Assembly (NCBI GenBank): GCA_020631735.1
Contig: CM036179.1
Span: forward strand, 21,691,063-21,755,062
From: Saccharum officinarum
Taxonomy: Eukaryota; Streptophyta; Magnoliopsida; Poales; Poaceae
Length of the DNA: 64,000 nucleotides
Direction of reading: 5' to 3'
The notes under the pieces were generated by a model. That model ran no database searches and was not told where the DNA came from. It worked only from the letters and a program-made list of their open reading frames with translations. Position numbers and translations under genes: made by a program. Below are positions 1 through 10,006 of the stretch, piece after piece (position 1 is the stretch's first letter; each line of letters opens with the position of its first letter).

Positions 1-258
1 GCAGAAGAGCATCGACGATGAGCAGTTCGGCGAGCGCACGCGGCGGCAACGCCGTCGGCGTGGGCGAGCGTGGCAGTGCGACCGGTGAGGGCAGGCATGG
101 CTGCCGCGGCGAGCACATGCGGGCCACCCAGATCGAAACTGTTGATTTCTTCCCAACGGGGATTTGATCATTTCTTTGTGCATCGGGTCGAGGGAAGACA
201 TCGTTTTCCTCTGTTTTTGTTCTCTTTCCTCATTAATTAACCTGCCATATCGCTCTGA
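1..258. repeat. duplicated GC-rich segment, partial at window edge
   Basis: This stretch matches about 3,195-3,830 in the same orientation. Both share the GAGCATCGACGA, GAGCAGTTCGGCGAGCG and GGTCGAGGGAAGACAT strings and the CATTAATTAACCTG end. The copy here lacks the 350-bp insert at 3,291-3,640, so it serves as an empty site for that insert. Short ORFs are open in several frames, but I recognise no protein. It runs off the left edge of the window. Confidence 0.6.
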
Positions 259-263
259 GAGAA

Positions 264-747
264 TGTTGGTGTTTGACCACCGATAGCCTGCCACGGGGGT
301 ACTTGGGACAGTTGTTCGGGCTTCGGCGCGTGCTATAACTCGATGGTGAATGCAGAGACAGTCGATTTATACTGGTCTGGGCCCTCGATCATGATCGAGT
401 AATAGTCTTACGTCCAGTCGGCGTTAGCCTTTGCGTTAGATTGATTGTGTTGTGTCGTCTCTTCTTACAGGGGTGCCTATAGCCTCCCTTTATATCGGTA
501 AAGATGGTTGTAGTGCGTCTAGACCGTGAGGTCTATTGCTATTGTCTAAGGTCTCTTTTTCTCTACCGATCTAGTGAGCCTTGCCCTCCTTTATATAGTC
601 TAGGAGACAAGAGTCTTAGTCAGTTTATAATGTAGAATCATAGTAGAATTACATGATAGCTACGTTACTAGGATTACATGGGGGAATCCTAGTCAAACTA
701 GATCTTTTTCCTTCCTTGCAGGGTACCCCGTGGGTCCCGCATCGACA
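264..747 (-). mobile_element. solo LTR, probably gypsy-type
   Basis: The sequence begins TGTTGG and ends CGACA, the TG...CA boundary of an LTR. It is flanked on both sides by the same 5-bp target-site duplication GAGAA (259-263 and 748-752). No coding region adjoins it, so it is a solo LTR left by LTR-LTR recombination. Read on the minus strand it carries a TATATAAAGG promoter-like box near 590-597, which sets the likely orientation. The diverged copy near 11,465-11,485 has continuous TGAGAGAATTC without the LTR, so an empty site is present in the same window. Confidence 0.75.
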
Positions 748-1238
748 GAGAATTCTTTATTTTACACTGGAATATAATGAGGAGAACTAAAAATTATAGG
801 CTGCTAGCTTCAAGTATAGAAGGGCCTTGCAAAGATAGATGGAATAGACACTTTTGCATTCTTGTGATCAAAATCCTTGCATGCTTACGGTATATGATAT
901 CCTCTTCAATCTCCATTTCCTTTTGTCTATCTTTATAAAAGTCCAACTTACCTTTGTAGTCCATATGAGCCATCAAACTAAAAGGCACTTCGTTTCTCTC
1001 TTTTTTTAAAGGTGTAACCTCTCTTATTTGAAGGTGTAACTTACTGGATGTGAGCTACACCTCTAAAAGTCTCTTCCTTCTCTTATAAGATGGGAGTCAA
1101 AGATTCTCGTAGAGTATCGACAGCGTATCATAAGACACATAATCTTACCACAAGATAGCTCATTTTTTTCGAGAAGACGTTCTTTGATGTGTTTTTCGAG
1201 AACATGATAGCTCATCTAAAGCCAAATACTCCCTCTCA
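748..1238 (-). repeat. AT-rich module, copy A of three (inverted)
   Basis: This segment is the reverse complement of 11,012-11,485 and is also related to 4,570-4,975. Shared strings include CCTTTGTAGTCCATATGAGCC and the ATTCTTTATTTTACACTGG end. It lies directly outside the TIR-bearing GC-rich element that starts at 1,239. The same order, mirrored, is seen at 10,007-11,485, so the duplication covered the flank as well as the element. I see no coding potential. Confidence 0.6.
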
Positions 1239-2000
1239 GGGCAGTCCCAATGGATGAAACTATGCACAGTTTCCAAAAAAACTATGTCAATAAAAATCCA
1301 TCTATAAAAACTATCTCACATAATAGGAGTCTTTGCGTAATAAATATTAATCTTTTTTTAATCTCTCTCCCTTATCCTGCTCCCTCCCATACTCTCTCTC
1401 TCCTCTTGTTCTCTCCCAACTGCAAAGGAAGAGAGTGCGTGTGGCGGCGGGCGGGCAATCGTGCATGCAAGTGCGCGCAGCGGCCAGCTTGCAAGCGGAG
1501 AGGAGCGAGGAAGCGCACGCAGGAGCGGCTGGCGTGCTTGCAAGCCCATGCAGCGGTGGTAGCCAGCACGCGACTCGAGCGCAGGCGAGCACGCGGCTGC
1601 CGGTGGGCGAGCGAGCGAGCGCAGGCGAGCGCAGAGGTCAGCACACGAGCGCAGGCGAGCGAGCAGCCGTGGCAGCCGGCGAGCGAGTGCGCAGGCGGGC
1701 GCACATGGAGGAGCTTGCACAGGCGGGTGCTATTTCTGCATGCAGCTACGTGGCCATGCTGGCAGCGACGGATCCTATAGCAGATGGAATCCACTGCGCC
1801 ACCGCCGCGTTGGCGTTCGCTTCTTGGCCGTGAAACGCCGGTGCCGCGGTGCCGGACTCGGACGGCGAGATGGCCGCATAGATGCAAGGCGGGAGGCCTA
1901 GCCTCATGGCGCTATGCGGGATTGCCTGCTGCACGCCTTACCTACGAGCAAGTGATGCAAGTCCACCGGCACGGAGCGAGGGCGAGCATTGGATCTACAA
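1239..2000 (+). mobile_element. non-autonomous TIR element with GC-rich cargo (copy 1)
   Basis: It opens with GGGCAGTCCCAATGGATGAA and then about 190 bp of AT/CT-rich subterminal sequence. After about 1,435 it turns into strongly GC-rich sequence with many GCGAGCG repeats. The mirror copy at about 10,220-11,010 is complete and shows the opposite terminus. This copy loses homology near 2,000 and its far end is not recognised. The ORFs (for example 1,250-1,780) are compositional: they overlap in four frames and match no family I know. Confidence 0.5.
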
Positions 2001-2141
2001 CCACTGGTGCTGGATGTACTTCGGGATGAGGTAGATTGACGACAAGACAGAGGGAAGAGGAAGGGCATCAGCCTCTACCTATGGCGGTGATGGCGGTTTC
2101 CGGACCCTCATGGGCTGATCTTGGCTCAAGCCTAGGTTAGG

Positions 2142-3290
2142 ACAGTCTCAATGGTTGAAACTATACATGGTTTTCACCGTGACCACATTAGCAAAAAATT
2201 ATTTATGAAAACAATGTCACACTGTGTAGTAGAGTCGTCAAGTAATAAATTTTGGTCTTTTTTCTCTCTCCTTTATCTCTTCCTTTCTCTCCGATGCTCT
2301 CTTTCCATTCATTCTCTACCAACCAAAGCACGACCAGCTAAAGTAGGGACAAGACGCACGCGAGTGAACGTACATACAGGCGGCACCAGAGAAGAAGCAC
2401 GTGACGACCGCGCTGCAGCCAGCACGCGAGTGAGCACGGCGGCGGGCGGGCGAGCGCCTCCGTGCGGGCGAGCGCACGCGGCAGTGGGCGGGCGAGTGCG
2501 AGCGGCAGCCGAGCGCAGACGCGCAGACGAGCGCACACGGCGGCGGACGGGCGAGTGCGGCAGCGGCAGCGAGCGCACGCGTTGGCGGGCGAGCGAGGCA
2601 GCTCAGCATGAGGCTAGCGTGGCGGCGCGGCCAACGGGGACAAGCGGGGTCAGCGCGGGCGGACGCACAAGCCGGCCATGGCGGATGGCATCTGTACTTG
2701 GGCCGTCGCGGCGGGCGCGGGCGAGCGTGGCGTGGGTGGGCGCATAGGCCGGCCATGGTGGATGGCATCTGCACCTGGCCGGCATGGTGGCCTGCGGGCG
2801 AGCGGGGTTAGTGCGGTGGTGCGGCTGTTGGCGAGTGCAGACGAGCATCGACGACGAGCAGTTCGGCGAGCGCGGCGTGGGTGGGCGCGGCCGGCGTTAG
2901 TGGGCGCACAGGCCGGCCATGGCGGATGGCATCTGCACCTGGGCGGCGCGGCGGCCTATGGGCGAGCGGGGTCGGTGCGGTGGTGCGGCCATTGGCAAGT
3001 GCAGACGAGCATCGACGACGAGCAGTTCGGCGAGCGCACGCGGCGGCCGTCCGGCGAGCGCGGCGTGGGTGGACGCAGCCGGCGTCAGTGGGCGCACAGG
3101 CCGGCCATGGCGGATGGCATCTGCACCTAGCCGCGCGCGGCGGCCTGCGGGCGAGCGGGGTCGGTGCGGTGGTGCGGCCATTGGCGAGCGCAGACGAGCA
3201 TCGACGACGAGCAGTTCGGCGAGCGCACATGGCGGCAACGCGGTCGGCATGGGCGAGCGTAGCAGCGCTACCGGTGCGGGTAGGCATGGG
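2142..3290 (+). mobile_element. second head module plus GC-rich tandem cargo
   Basis: It begins GGACAGTCTCAATGGTTGAAA, a diverged version of the terminus at 1,239. The same order of elements follows: an ACTAT motif, ACCACATTAGCAAAAA, ATAAAT and a CT-rich TTTCTCTCTCC run. From about 2,350 it is GC-rich and from 2,670 it becomes a tandem array. No second terminus was identified. Both strands hold overlapping ORFs rich in A, R, G and P without recognisable domains, so I do not call a gene. Confidence 0.45.
2672..3240. repeat. GC-rich tandem repeat (imperfect, units of about 80-190 bp)
   Basis: GCCGGCCATGGCGGATGGCA, or a close variant, recurs near 2,672, 2,751, 2,911 and 3,099. The linked GCATCGACGACGAGCAGTTC string recurs near 2,845, 3,008 and 3,198 and once more near position 9. 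The copies differ by small indels and substitutions, as in a degenerate minisatellite or repeated segmental duplication. Confidence 0.7.
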
Positions 3291-3640
3291 CAAGGTTTTC
3301 ATTATCGGAAATTAAAATTTATCGGACGTCATGGATAAAGATGATAAGCAAGATATATCGGAAATATCGGATCAAATTCAAAAAAATTTAATTTTTTTTA
3401 AAAAAATTTGTAGAATTTGACTTGAAACTATTCCTAAGATATTAAACATCACTCGTTCACAAATCAAAACAAGAATAAATCATTATAAGTGTCGGACCGT
3501 CGCATGGCTGATTTTGGATTATCTGTGTAGAAACAGAAAAGAAGGAAAAAATTTGGCTGATATCAAATTTTATCGGACCCTAGGGATAGAAAGGAAATTT
3601 CGAAAATATCGGCGACTTTCGGCCGATAAAAAAAACCCTG
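3291..3640. mobile_element. hAT-like miniature element with ATCGG subterminal repeats
   Basis: The termini CAAGGTTTTCATTATCGG and, read inward from the other end, CAGGGTTTTTTTTATCGG match at 15 of 18 positions. The flanking 8-mers GGCATGGG (3,283-3,290) and GGCATGGC (3,641-3,648) fit an 8-bp hAT-type target duplication. The related sequence near 100-110 lacks the insert. The interior repeats TATCGG or its complement many times, typical of subterminal transposase-binding arrays. No transposase ORF is present. Confidence 0.65.
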
Positions 3641-3844
3641 GGCATGGCTGCCGCGGTGAGCACACACGGGCACCCAGATCGAAACCGCTGGTTTCTTCCC
3701 AACGGGAATTTGATTGTTTATTCGTGCATCGGGTCGAGGGAAGACATTGTTTCCCTCTCGAGAAACAATTTTCTTTGTTTTGGTTCTCTTTCCTTATTAA
3801 TTAACCTGTCATATCAGCATTTTACTTAGGTGGCATCTCATTTA

Positions 3845-4250
3845 AAGAAACCACCATTAATATGCAAAACTATGCGCGATGGCAAGAAGACCACGTCAGC
3901 AAAAAAAAAAAAATCATCTATAGAAACTGGCTCGTACAATGATAGAGTCTTCGTGTAATAAATATCATACTTTTCTCTCTCCCTTACTCTCTCCTCTCCT
4001 TTCTGTACTTCTCTCCGAACCACACAGATGCAGGACGCACGCTGCGGCGGGTGAGCGCGCGGCCAGCGTAGCAGCGGCACGGGTGAGCACACGGCGGCGG
4101 CGGCCGGCGAGCGCGGAGCACGTGCAGCGCGAGCGAGCGCACAGTGGCAGCCGGCGAGCGCGAGACCAGCATCTGCGCTGCGCAACGGACAAAGAAAGCT
4201 TCGTTGCAAGCCACCGAAAAAAAATCCTGATGAGATGTAGTATCACTGCT
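3845..4250 (+). repeat. third head module with GC-rich cargo
   Basis: AAACTATGCGCGATGG, AAGACCACGTCAGCAAAA, AATAAATAT and a CTCTCTCCC-rich run occur in the same order as at 1,239 and 2,142. About 170 bp of GC-rich sequence with GCGGCGGG and GAGCGCG motifs follows. The terminus itself is unclear here. This is the third same-direction copy of the head module in 3 kb. Confidence 0.45.
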
Positions 4251-4337
4251 ACTGTAAACTTTTTCGAGACAGGCGAAATAGATTTACCGTGGCAGGCATC
4301 AGAACCGCTTTGGATCAAAGGTCACGGTAAATCAATC

Positions 4338-4372
4338 TTTACCGAGGTGGCTTAAATGCCCACCTCGATAAA
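4338..4372. repeat. short inverted repeat (13-bp arms)
   Basis: TTTACCGAGGTGG is followed, after a loop of about 9 bases, by CCACCTCGATAAA, its reverse complement with one mismatch. Accessory sequence of this kind (GAGGTGGG with a complementary copy) is common in CACTA subterminal regions of grasses. The termini of such an element were not found, and the GC-rich 4,390-4,550 stretch beside it is unrecognised. Confidence 0.45.
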
Positions 4373-4569
4373 TCAAATAAAAAAACCGTGAATAGGCCCG
4401 TCGAGCCCATCCACGCACGCCGCTGCCGTTGCCGCCGTCGCTCGCCGGATCTGGCCTCCCCGCTGCCGGATCCGCTCTCGTGCTACCGGCCCGCCTCGCC
4501 CACCGTGCCCACGGATCCGACCACCACAGGTGCATCCGCCCGCAACGTCCTAATATAGTATAGGCAATG

Positions 4570-4975
4570 AGGGGGAGTATTTGGCTTTAAATGAGCTATC
4601 TCTTAGTAAGATTGTGTCTTCTAGTATATTGCTGGTACTCTACAAGAATCTTAGACTTTTGTGACCCATCTTACGAGAGAAGTAAGGTTTTTTTTAAGTT
4701 TTAGCTCACCTAGTCCACAAAGGTAAGTTAGGCATTTTAAAAAAAAGAGAAACAAATGCTTTTTAAAGTTGTGGCTCACCTGGACCGCATAGGTAAGTTG
4801 GGCCTTTAAAAGGCGGAGAAAAGGAAATTGAGATTGGAGAGGATATCTTACCGTAAGCAAGCAAGGATTTTGATATCAAGAATACAAAAGTGCCCCCAAT
4901 ATATTATTCCATCCATCTTTACAAGACCCTTATATACTCAAAGGTAGCAGCCCATAATTTTTAGTTTTTATGTTT
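4570..4975 (+). repeat. AT-rich module, copy C
   Basis: It shares GGGAGTATTTGGCTTTAAAT and then CACAAAGGTAAGTT and TTTTGATATCAAGAATACAAA with 11,012-11,460, in the same orientation. The 4,560-4,575 junction reads CAATGAGGGGGAGTATTT with no insertion. At 9,999-11,020 the same two flanks are separated by the 1-kb element. This copy is therefore an informative empty site. Confidence 0.6.
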
Positions 4976-5115
4976 ATAATTGTAGGATCATGGCCGCATG
5001 TTGCAACGGTGTCTTGTACTATTAAAAAATGATTCTTTAAGAGTTACGAGACTATCATTCTACTCTTACTGCCATCGTTTGTCTTCACAACCACAAGGAA
5101 GCGGTCTAACATTAA

Positions 5116-5359
5116 GGCTGTGTTTAGATCCATCGAAAAGTGCACTATGCAAAATAAGATTCCCCGTCACATCAAACTTGCGATACATATATGGAGTACT
5201 AAATGTGGATAAAATCAAAAACTAATTGCACAGTTTGGTTGTACTTTGCGAAACGAACGTTTTGAGCCTAATTAGTCAATATTTGGACAATTTTTACCAA
5301 ATACAAACAAAATGCTACAGTGTATTTTGGCACTCCAAAATTCGGATCTAAACACAGCC
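5116..5359. mobile_element. Tourist/Harbinger-like MITE
   Basis: The perfect 16-bp terminal inverted repeats GGCTGTGTTTAGATCC and GGATCTAAACACAGCC are flanked by TAA on both sides (5,113-5,115 and 5,360-5,362). At 244 bp with no ORF, this is a canonical grass MITE. Its inner GAGCCTAATTAGTC and CTACAGTGTATTTT blocks recur in the related copies of this window. Confidence 0.85.
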
Positions 5360-5539
5360 TAAGCATGCCGCGCGAGAGCGGTGGTCACAGTTATGGTTGA
5401 CGAACATAGGTGTTTACACCAGATTTTGGAAGAGAGAGTCGAAATCCGGAATTTGGGGAGATGCTGTGAAACTGAAGTTAAGCCGATCTTTCAGGCCTGT
5501 CAGTGTCTTGCGCAAACCAAATTTCTGCGTTGACAATAG

Positions 5540-5782
5540 GGGCTGATTTAGATGCAAAATTTTTTGCAAAACAGCACTGTAGCTATTTTCGTTGTTATTT
5601 GGCAAATATTGTCCAATCATGATCTAATTAGGCTTAAAAGATTCGTCTCGTCCATTTCGTATAAATTGTGTAATTAGTTTTATTTTTTATCTATATTTAA
5701 TGCTTTATGCATGTGTCCAAAGATTCGATGTGACGGGGAATCTGAAAAAATTTGCAAAATTCTCTGGGAACTAAACAGGTCC
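5540..5782. mobile_element. diverged MITE of the same family
   Basis: The TTAGGCTTAAAAGATTCGTC and GATGTGACGGGGAATCT blocks match the family. The ends GGGCTGATTTAGATGC and GGGAACTAAACAGGTCC are imperfect inverted repeats. The target duplication is not clear, so the boundaries are approximate. Confidence 0.6.
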
Positions 5783-6340
5783 TAGGTTGACGGACTGGGC
5801 ACACGGCGAAAGCCATCGTATAATTTCATTTTAAATTAAGTTAAACTTCCCCGGCAACACGCGATGTTCTTCTAGTTATCATAACGTAAGGTCACAAAAA
5901 TTTTGTCCGTGGGTGCAATGGGAGCTAAAAGGTTGACACAAGATACAAATAATGAAATAAGCCTAGCTCGAGTTATTTGACTTTTCACGGTTTCGTCAGA
6001 CCTGAGCAAAGCTAGGGTTCAGCTAATAATAGGAGATAAACTCTTGAGATATATCCATTAAAATTGGAATCAACGTCAAACTGGCCAAGGAACAGAAGTA
6101 GCAACAGTTTTAGTATATTCACTACGCTCTAAAAAAATTGGAGGCCTCACAAAGCTCCTGCTCCTCTTGCCGAATTGCAGTGCACATATACATGCGGGAA
6201 ATGCAGCTCAAGGAGCTGCCACATTCGCTTCCAGTTGGCACAGCCACGAGGCACCCGAACTCTGCAGGTTGAGAATTAGCGCATGAGTAGTTCAATGCCT
6301 TTGTACGTACGGAGAAGGAAACTTGCAGACAGGCATGCAA
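5783..6340. other. intergenic, nothing recognised
   Basis: Low-complexity AT-rich sequence. The minus-strand ORF at 6,122-6,370 encodes a small cysteine-containing peptide of 82 codons. No signal peptide or family is evident, so it is not called as a gene. Confidence 0.4.
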
Positions 6341-6430
6341 ATTAGTAGATACAAAGCAATAACACATCAAAGATGTACAATTATTGTAAAATTAGTACAC
6401 ACAAAGCAATAACACATCGAAGATGTAAAC
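6341..6430. repeat. 50-bp direct repeat, two copies
   Basis: ATTAGTAGATACAAAGCAAT at 6,341 recurs as ATTAGTACACACAAAGCAAT at 6,391, each followed by AACACATC(A/G)AAGATGT. The period is 50 bp. No associated gene. Confidence 0.7.
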
Positions 6431-6635
6431 ATTGGTTATGTCACTGGAAAGCAGCTAACAAACTATGAATTGAAAAGGCTGAAACTCTGAGTAGCGAGAC
6501 TGAAACTCTGAATCACTAAGGCATTTCCTTTCCTTCTCTTCTAGCTTCTGAATAAGAATTGGCAAGGCAGGGTTGGAAACGATCAAGCAATACTAAGATA
6601 ATCAATAAGACTGAAACGCTGCAGCATGTCTACAA

Positions 6636-6765
6636 TGTTGTCAGGAGCAAGGAAATTCCGCTCAATTTGTTCAATGCAGACCATCTTCAGAGAAGACACC
6701 CATGTTGTCAGGAGCTAGGAAATTCCTCTCAGATTGGTCAATATCATCTTCAGAGGCGACACGGA
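6636..6765. repeat. 67-bp imperfect tandem repeat
   Basis: TGTTGTCAGGAGCAAGGAAA at 6,636 recurs as TGTTGTCAGGAGCTAGGAAA at 6,703, each followed by an ATCTTCAGAG block. A period of about 22 codons would fit a repeat protein such as an LRR remnant. No reading frame stays open or shows a leucine pattern, so I leave it as an unassigned repeat. Confidence 0.55.
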
Positions 6766-6931
6766 GAAAACATGGCGGAGCACACAAGCAAATGGAAATG
6801 CTTCTTCATCTGTTCCTGCTCAAGACTTTACCAAACAAAAAACATAAATCAAATCATTTCTTTCTTATTGTTTCAAAAAGAAATTCCAAGCTGCGTCACG
6901 TGAAACACCCTCCTCGCCTGTGAATGCGATC

Positions 6932-7111
6932 CAGGGGCGGATCTACCACCGAGGCCCACGGCCACACGAGCCCCCTCAGCCCCTCCTTGAAAATTTTAGC
7001 CATGAGAGAAGGTTAGAAGGTTTAGGTCTTAGTTTTGTTAAAACCATGCCTTTGTGTCTTCTGAACAGTTTGAACTTAGCCCCCTAAACTTTTATCTTGG
7101 ATCCATCATTG
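6932..7111. mobile_element. hAT-like miniature element
   Basis: The termini CAGGGGCGGATCT and CAATGATGGATCC (read inward from the right) resemble the CAG(T/G)GGCGGA ends of grass hAT elements. The flanking 8-mers ATGCGATC and AAGCAATC agree at 6 of 8 positions. It is 180 bp and non-coding. Confidence 0.5.
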
Positions 7112-7318
7112 AAGCAATCAGTTCTGTAAAAAAAATAATAAAAAAAAACAGAAGTACTAGAACATATCATTTCGAAGAAACAGAACAAGAGGAACAAGAC
7201 ATCGTCACGTTTACTACGAGCTACAACACGAAATTACCATACAGTAACACAAATGCAGTACTAATTGCTACTGAAACCCCAATCAGACACCATAGTGAAC
7301 GATCGTCAAATTATCTTA

Positions 7319-7582
7319 GGCCTCGTTTAGTTCGGTGAATTGAGGAGAAAAACACTGTATCAGAATTTCTGTAGCATTTCGTTTGTATTTGGTAAAAAAT
7401 ATCTAAATTTTGACTAACTAGGCTTAAAATGTTCATCTCGCAAAGTACAACAAAACTGCGCAATTAGTTTTTGATTTTATCAACATTTAGTATTCCATGC
7501 ATTTGCCGACATTTTGATGTGACAGGAAATCTTCTTTTTACATAGTGAATTTTGGGAAGAATTAGGGGAACTAAACAAGGGC
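7319..7582. mobile_element. Tourist/Harbinger-like MITE
   Basis: The ends GGCCTCGTTTAGTTC and GAACTAAACAAGGGC are inverted repeats with small differences. TTA flanks both sides (7,316-7,318 and 7,583-7,585). The inner TTGACTAACTAGGCTTAAAA and ACATTTAGTATTCCATGCAT blocks are family hallmarks. Confidence 0.8.
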
Positions 7583-7756
7583 TTACAGACATCACACCTG
7601 CTGTCCTTACACTACACAATGACCAACCAACAGACCAGACAAATATTAAAGCAACTAGCTAGCTAGCATGTGCACACACACATGCACATGGGGCCACGCA
7701 CACCACACCAACCGGACAAAAAAACAAAAAAAAACAGAGGACTCATGCATCTAAGA

Positions 7757-8068
7757 GTAAGTATAATAGCAGGCTACAAACCGACTAAATACTGAGGTGG
7801 AGGAGAGAAGAGAGGAGAGAGAAAAGAAACGGATTATAAGCTTACAACCGGCTTAGACATAGGAACCAAGAAACTTTATGAGAGAGATAAGTGGACCATA
7901 TATTAATAGTGAAGAGCTAACTATTATATGTGTGGGCTAAGAGAAGGCTGCAAAGATCCTTACAGCCAACCTGCCGGCTATATTATTAGCCTTAATTTAG
8001 CCTGTTACTGGCTGCAAGACCATGCCATGTCAGCCGGCTATCCAGCCAACTTATATTATAGGTTAGCT
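7757..8068. other. candidate MITE, boundaries uncertain
   Basis: This AT-rich segment starts AGTAAGTATAATAGCAGGC and ends near CAACTTATATTATAGG. It contains CGGCTTAGACAT and TGCCGGCTATATTAT blocks that I associate with a common grass repeat. The inverted ends are weak and no target duplication is clear. Confidence 0.35.
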
Positions 8069-8132
8069 ATTTGGTTGACTGCAGCTTAGATTGTAATCAT
8101 TTAATGCCCCGTGGATATGCAATTTGCTGTGA

Positions 8133-8134
<2 letters not shown>

Positions 8135-8200
<66 letters not shown>
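8135..8200. repeat. (TA)33 microsatellite
   Basis: An uninterrupted run of 33 TA dinucleotides. It is probably length-polymorphic and error-prone in assembly. Confidence 0.95.
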
Positions 8201-8201
<1 letters not shown>

Positions 8202-8203
8202 CC

Positions 8204-9101
8204 ACTAATGAAGTGGTGGAACAGATATGCTCATCCATACCATTTTAACAAACAACATAATAAAAGAAACAATCCAATTCCACTAATGAAATGGTGGAAA
8301 AGCACAGGATAGGGGTGGAAACGAGTCTTCATCAGATCCAGCAATGGTGAAAACAGTGCATGGACATAGGAGTACGTACTAGTACCGGTGGTAGCCTTTT
8401 CCTTTTCTTTACGTCTCTTGGTCGTGGACGGACGGACGAGGCGAACAAGACCTAGATCCTCAGATCCGGACGGACGCGACGGAGAAGACGAAGCCCGCGA
8501 ACTCCGGCGGTGGGCGCACCACAGTCCAGCTCGTGGTCGAACACCCACAGGGCGTGCAGGGCCGTCTCAATAATTTCTAGGGTCCTTGGACAAGTAAGAC
8601 AGTAAAGATCTAGGTCCAACAATCTATTTTTTTTTAATATGACAAAAGCTAACTTGTACCATATATTTAGTTCATAAAAGATATCGAAAGTACAACGAAG
8701 AAATTGAAAGAACTGTAAAATAATGTTGAGGAACAGCATCGAGAAGAACAATAATGTTTCTTAGGCAACATCTAACATGTTTAAATAAATATATTGATAA
8801 CAAATTTAGAAAATTAGAGCCCTATAACAGTACCATGGAATGATGAAAATTTAAAACAAATTACCTGCAGCCTACATGCCTAAGCACTCGGCAATCCCCT
8901 GTCCCTGTGCCCTCAACGGCTCAACCACTCCCTCACGGGATGAATGGATCAACTACGGATGCAAAATCGTTGCTCGCTTGATGCCTGTATGGATTGGATC
9001 TGAAGGACAAGAAGCAAATTGAAGTTGTCAACTCAAACTGTATTTGGCCCTGGAACTGAAATCAAGACGTCCAAGGAGCCTTCCATCTTATTCGGCTGTT
9101 A
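8204..9101. other. intergenic, nothing recognised
   Basis: Mixed-composition sequence with a short GC-rich patch around 8,410-8,560. CACTAATGAA(G/A)TGGTGGA is repeated at 8,203 and 8,282. No protein family or element boundary could be supported. Confidence 0.4.
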
Positions 9102-9947
9102 CTATTCATTCTTCCTTAGCGTCGCAGCGCCAGCCGCAAGTGGGAGACAAAGATGAGATGTCGCAGACGAAAACAGCCGCAGCAAATTGTGCGTATAGTC
9201 GACACGCGTGGTAGGCATGCGCAAAGACGCAGAGTCGTCGTCGACTGGACCTGGACGTCTGGCCTGATCGAAGAATACCTGGGCCTTGCTAAGTGGACCA
9301 AATACATATACTATACATACATACTTATGGGCCCTCCAGCTGTACGGGCTCCCGGCCGTCGCACCGCCTGCCCCTCCCTCTAAGACGGGCCTGAGGGCGT
9401 GTTGTCCGCTGCCACCCTCGCCGTCGAGCGTGCTCATCCACTCCATGACGACATTGCCCTCAATGCACCAGACTCGATCATGGACGACGACATGCGCGGC
9501 AGAGGGCAGCACGCGCCGCTGGGTCGAACCACTCGGCGTTGAGAGAGATGGGGCGGAGCACGGGATCAGGGAGGGGAGAGACGGAAGAACAAAGCGGCGG
9601 CTTCTCGCTCGTGTGCGGGCTGGGAGAGGGCTGGGAGAGTAATCTTTTTCTCGTATCTTGTGCTTCAGCCTGGCGAGATGCGAAGCGCCCGCTCCGTAAT
9701 CTCTTTCCAACGTGGCCCTTTTTCTGTTGACGTGGACTTCTCCTAGCCGGCTAATACACGTTATTATACTTGCTGTAACGGCGCTGGTGGCTCGCCTAGA
9801 TGCACAGCTCTTCCACCGGGGAGCAGAGCAGGTCCGCCTGCGCGGCACGGCGCGGCGCTTCGTGTACCTCTCAAGGATCATGAGCAGGACACGGAGGACG
9901 AGGAGGGCGATGATGGAGCCGACAAAGATACAGGAGAGGAGGTCCAT
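9102..9947 (-). CDS. hypothetical protein, N-terminal hydrophobic segment
   Basis: A 281-codon ORF with a true ATG at 9,947. Residues about 3-26 form a strongly hydrophobic helix (SIIALLVLRVLLMIL), followed at once by basic residues (ERYTKRRAVPRRR). This suits a single-pass signal anchor with the remainder cytosolic. The rest is rich in R, A, S and P with no domain I recognise. GC-rich DNA keeps other frames open too (9,286-9,642 on plus), so the ORF may be fortuitous or a captured gene fragment. The neighbours are transposons, and no promoter element is evident. Confidence 0.25.
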   Translation of the reverse strand: MDLLSCIFVGSIIALLVLRVLLMILERYTKRRAVPRRRTCSAPRWKSCASRRATSAVTASIITCISRLGEVHVNRKRATLERDYGAGASHLARLKHKIREKDYSPSPLPARTRARSRRFVLPSLPSLIPCSAPSLSTPSGSTQRRVLPSAAHVVVHDRVWCIEGNVVMEWMSTLDGEGGSGQHALRPVLEGGAGGATAGSPYSWRAHKYVCIVYVFGPLSKAQVFFDQARRPGPVDDDSASLRMPTTRVDYTHNLLRLFSSATSHLCLPLAAGAATLRKNE

Positions 9948-10006
9948 CGTCGAGGACTAGTCTCGAGAGAAGCAAGCACCCTTAGGAGTACTGTATAGAC
10001 AATGAG

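Noticed and set aside
1250..3315. Many overlapping ORFs of 60-200 codons on both strands.
   Set aside because: They are open in several frames because the DNA is GC-rich and repetitive, encode A/R/G/P-rich sequence, and match no family.
4338..4372. A transcription terminator hairpin.
   Set aside because: Rho-independent terminators are not expected in a plant nuclear genome. The repeat fits a transposon subterminal motif better.
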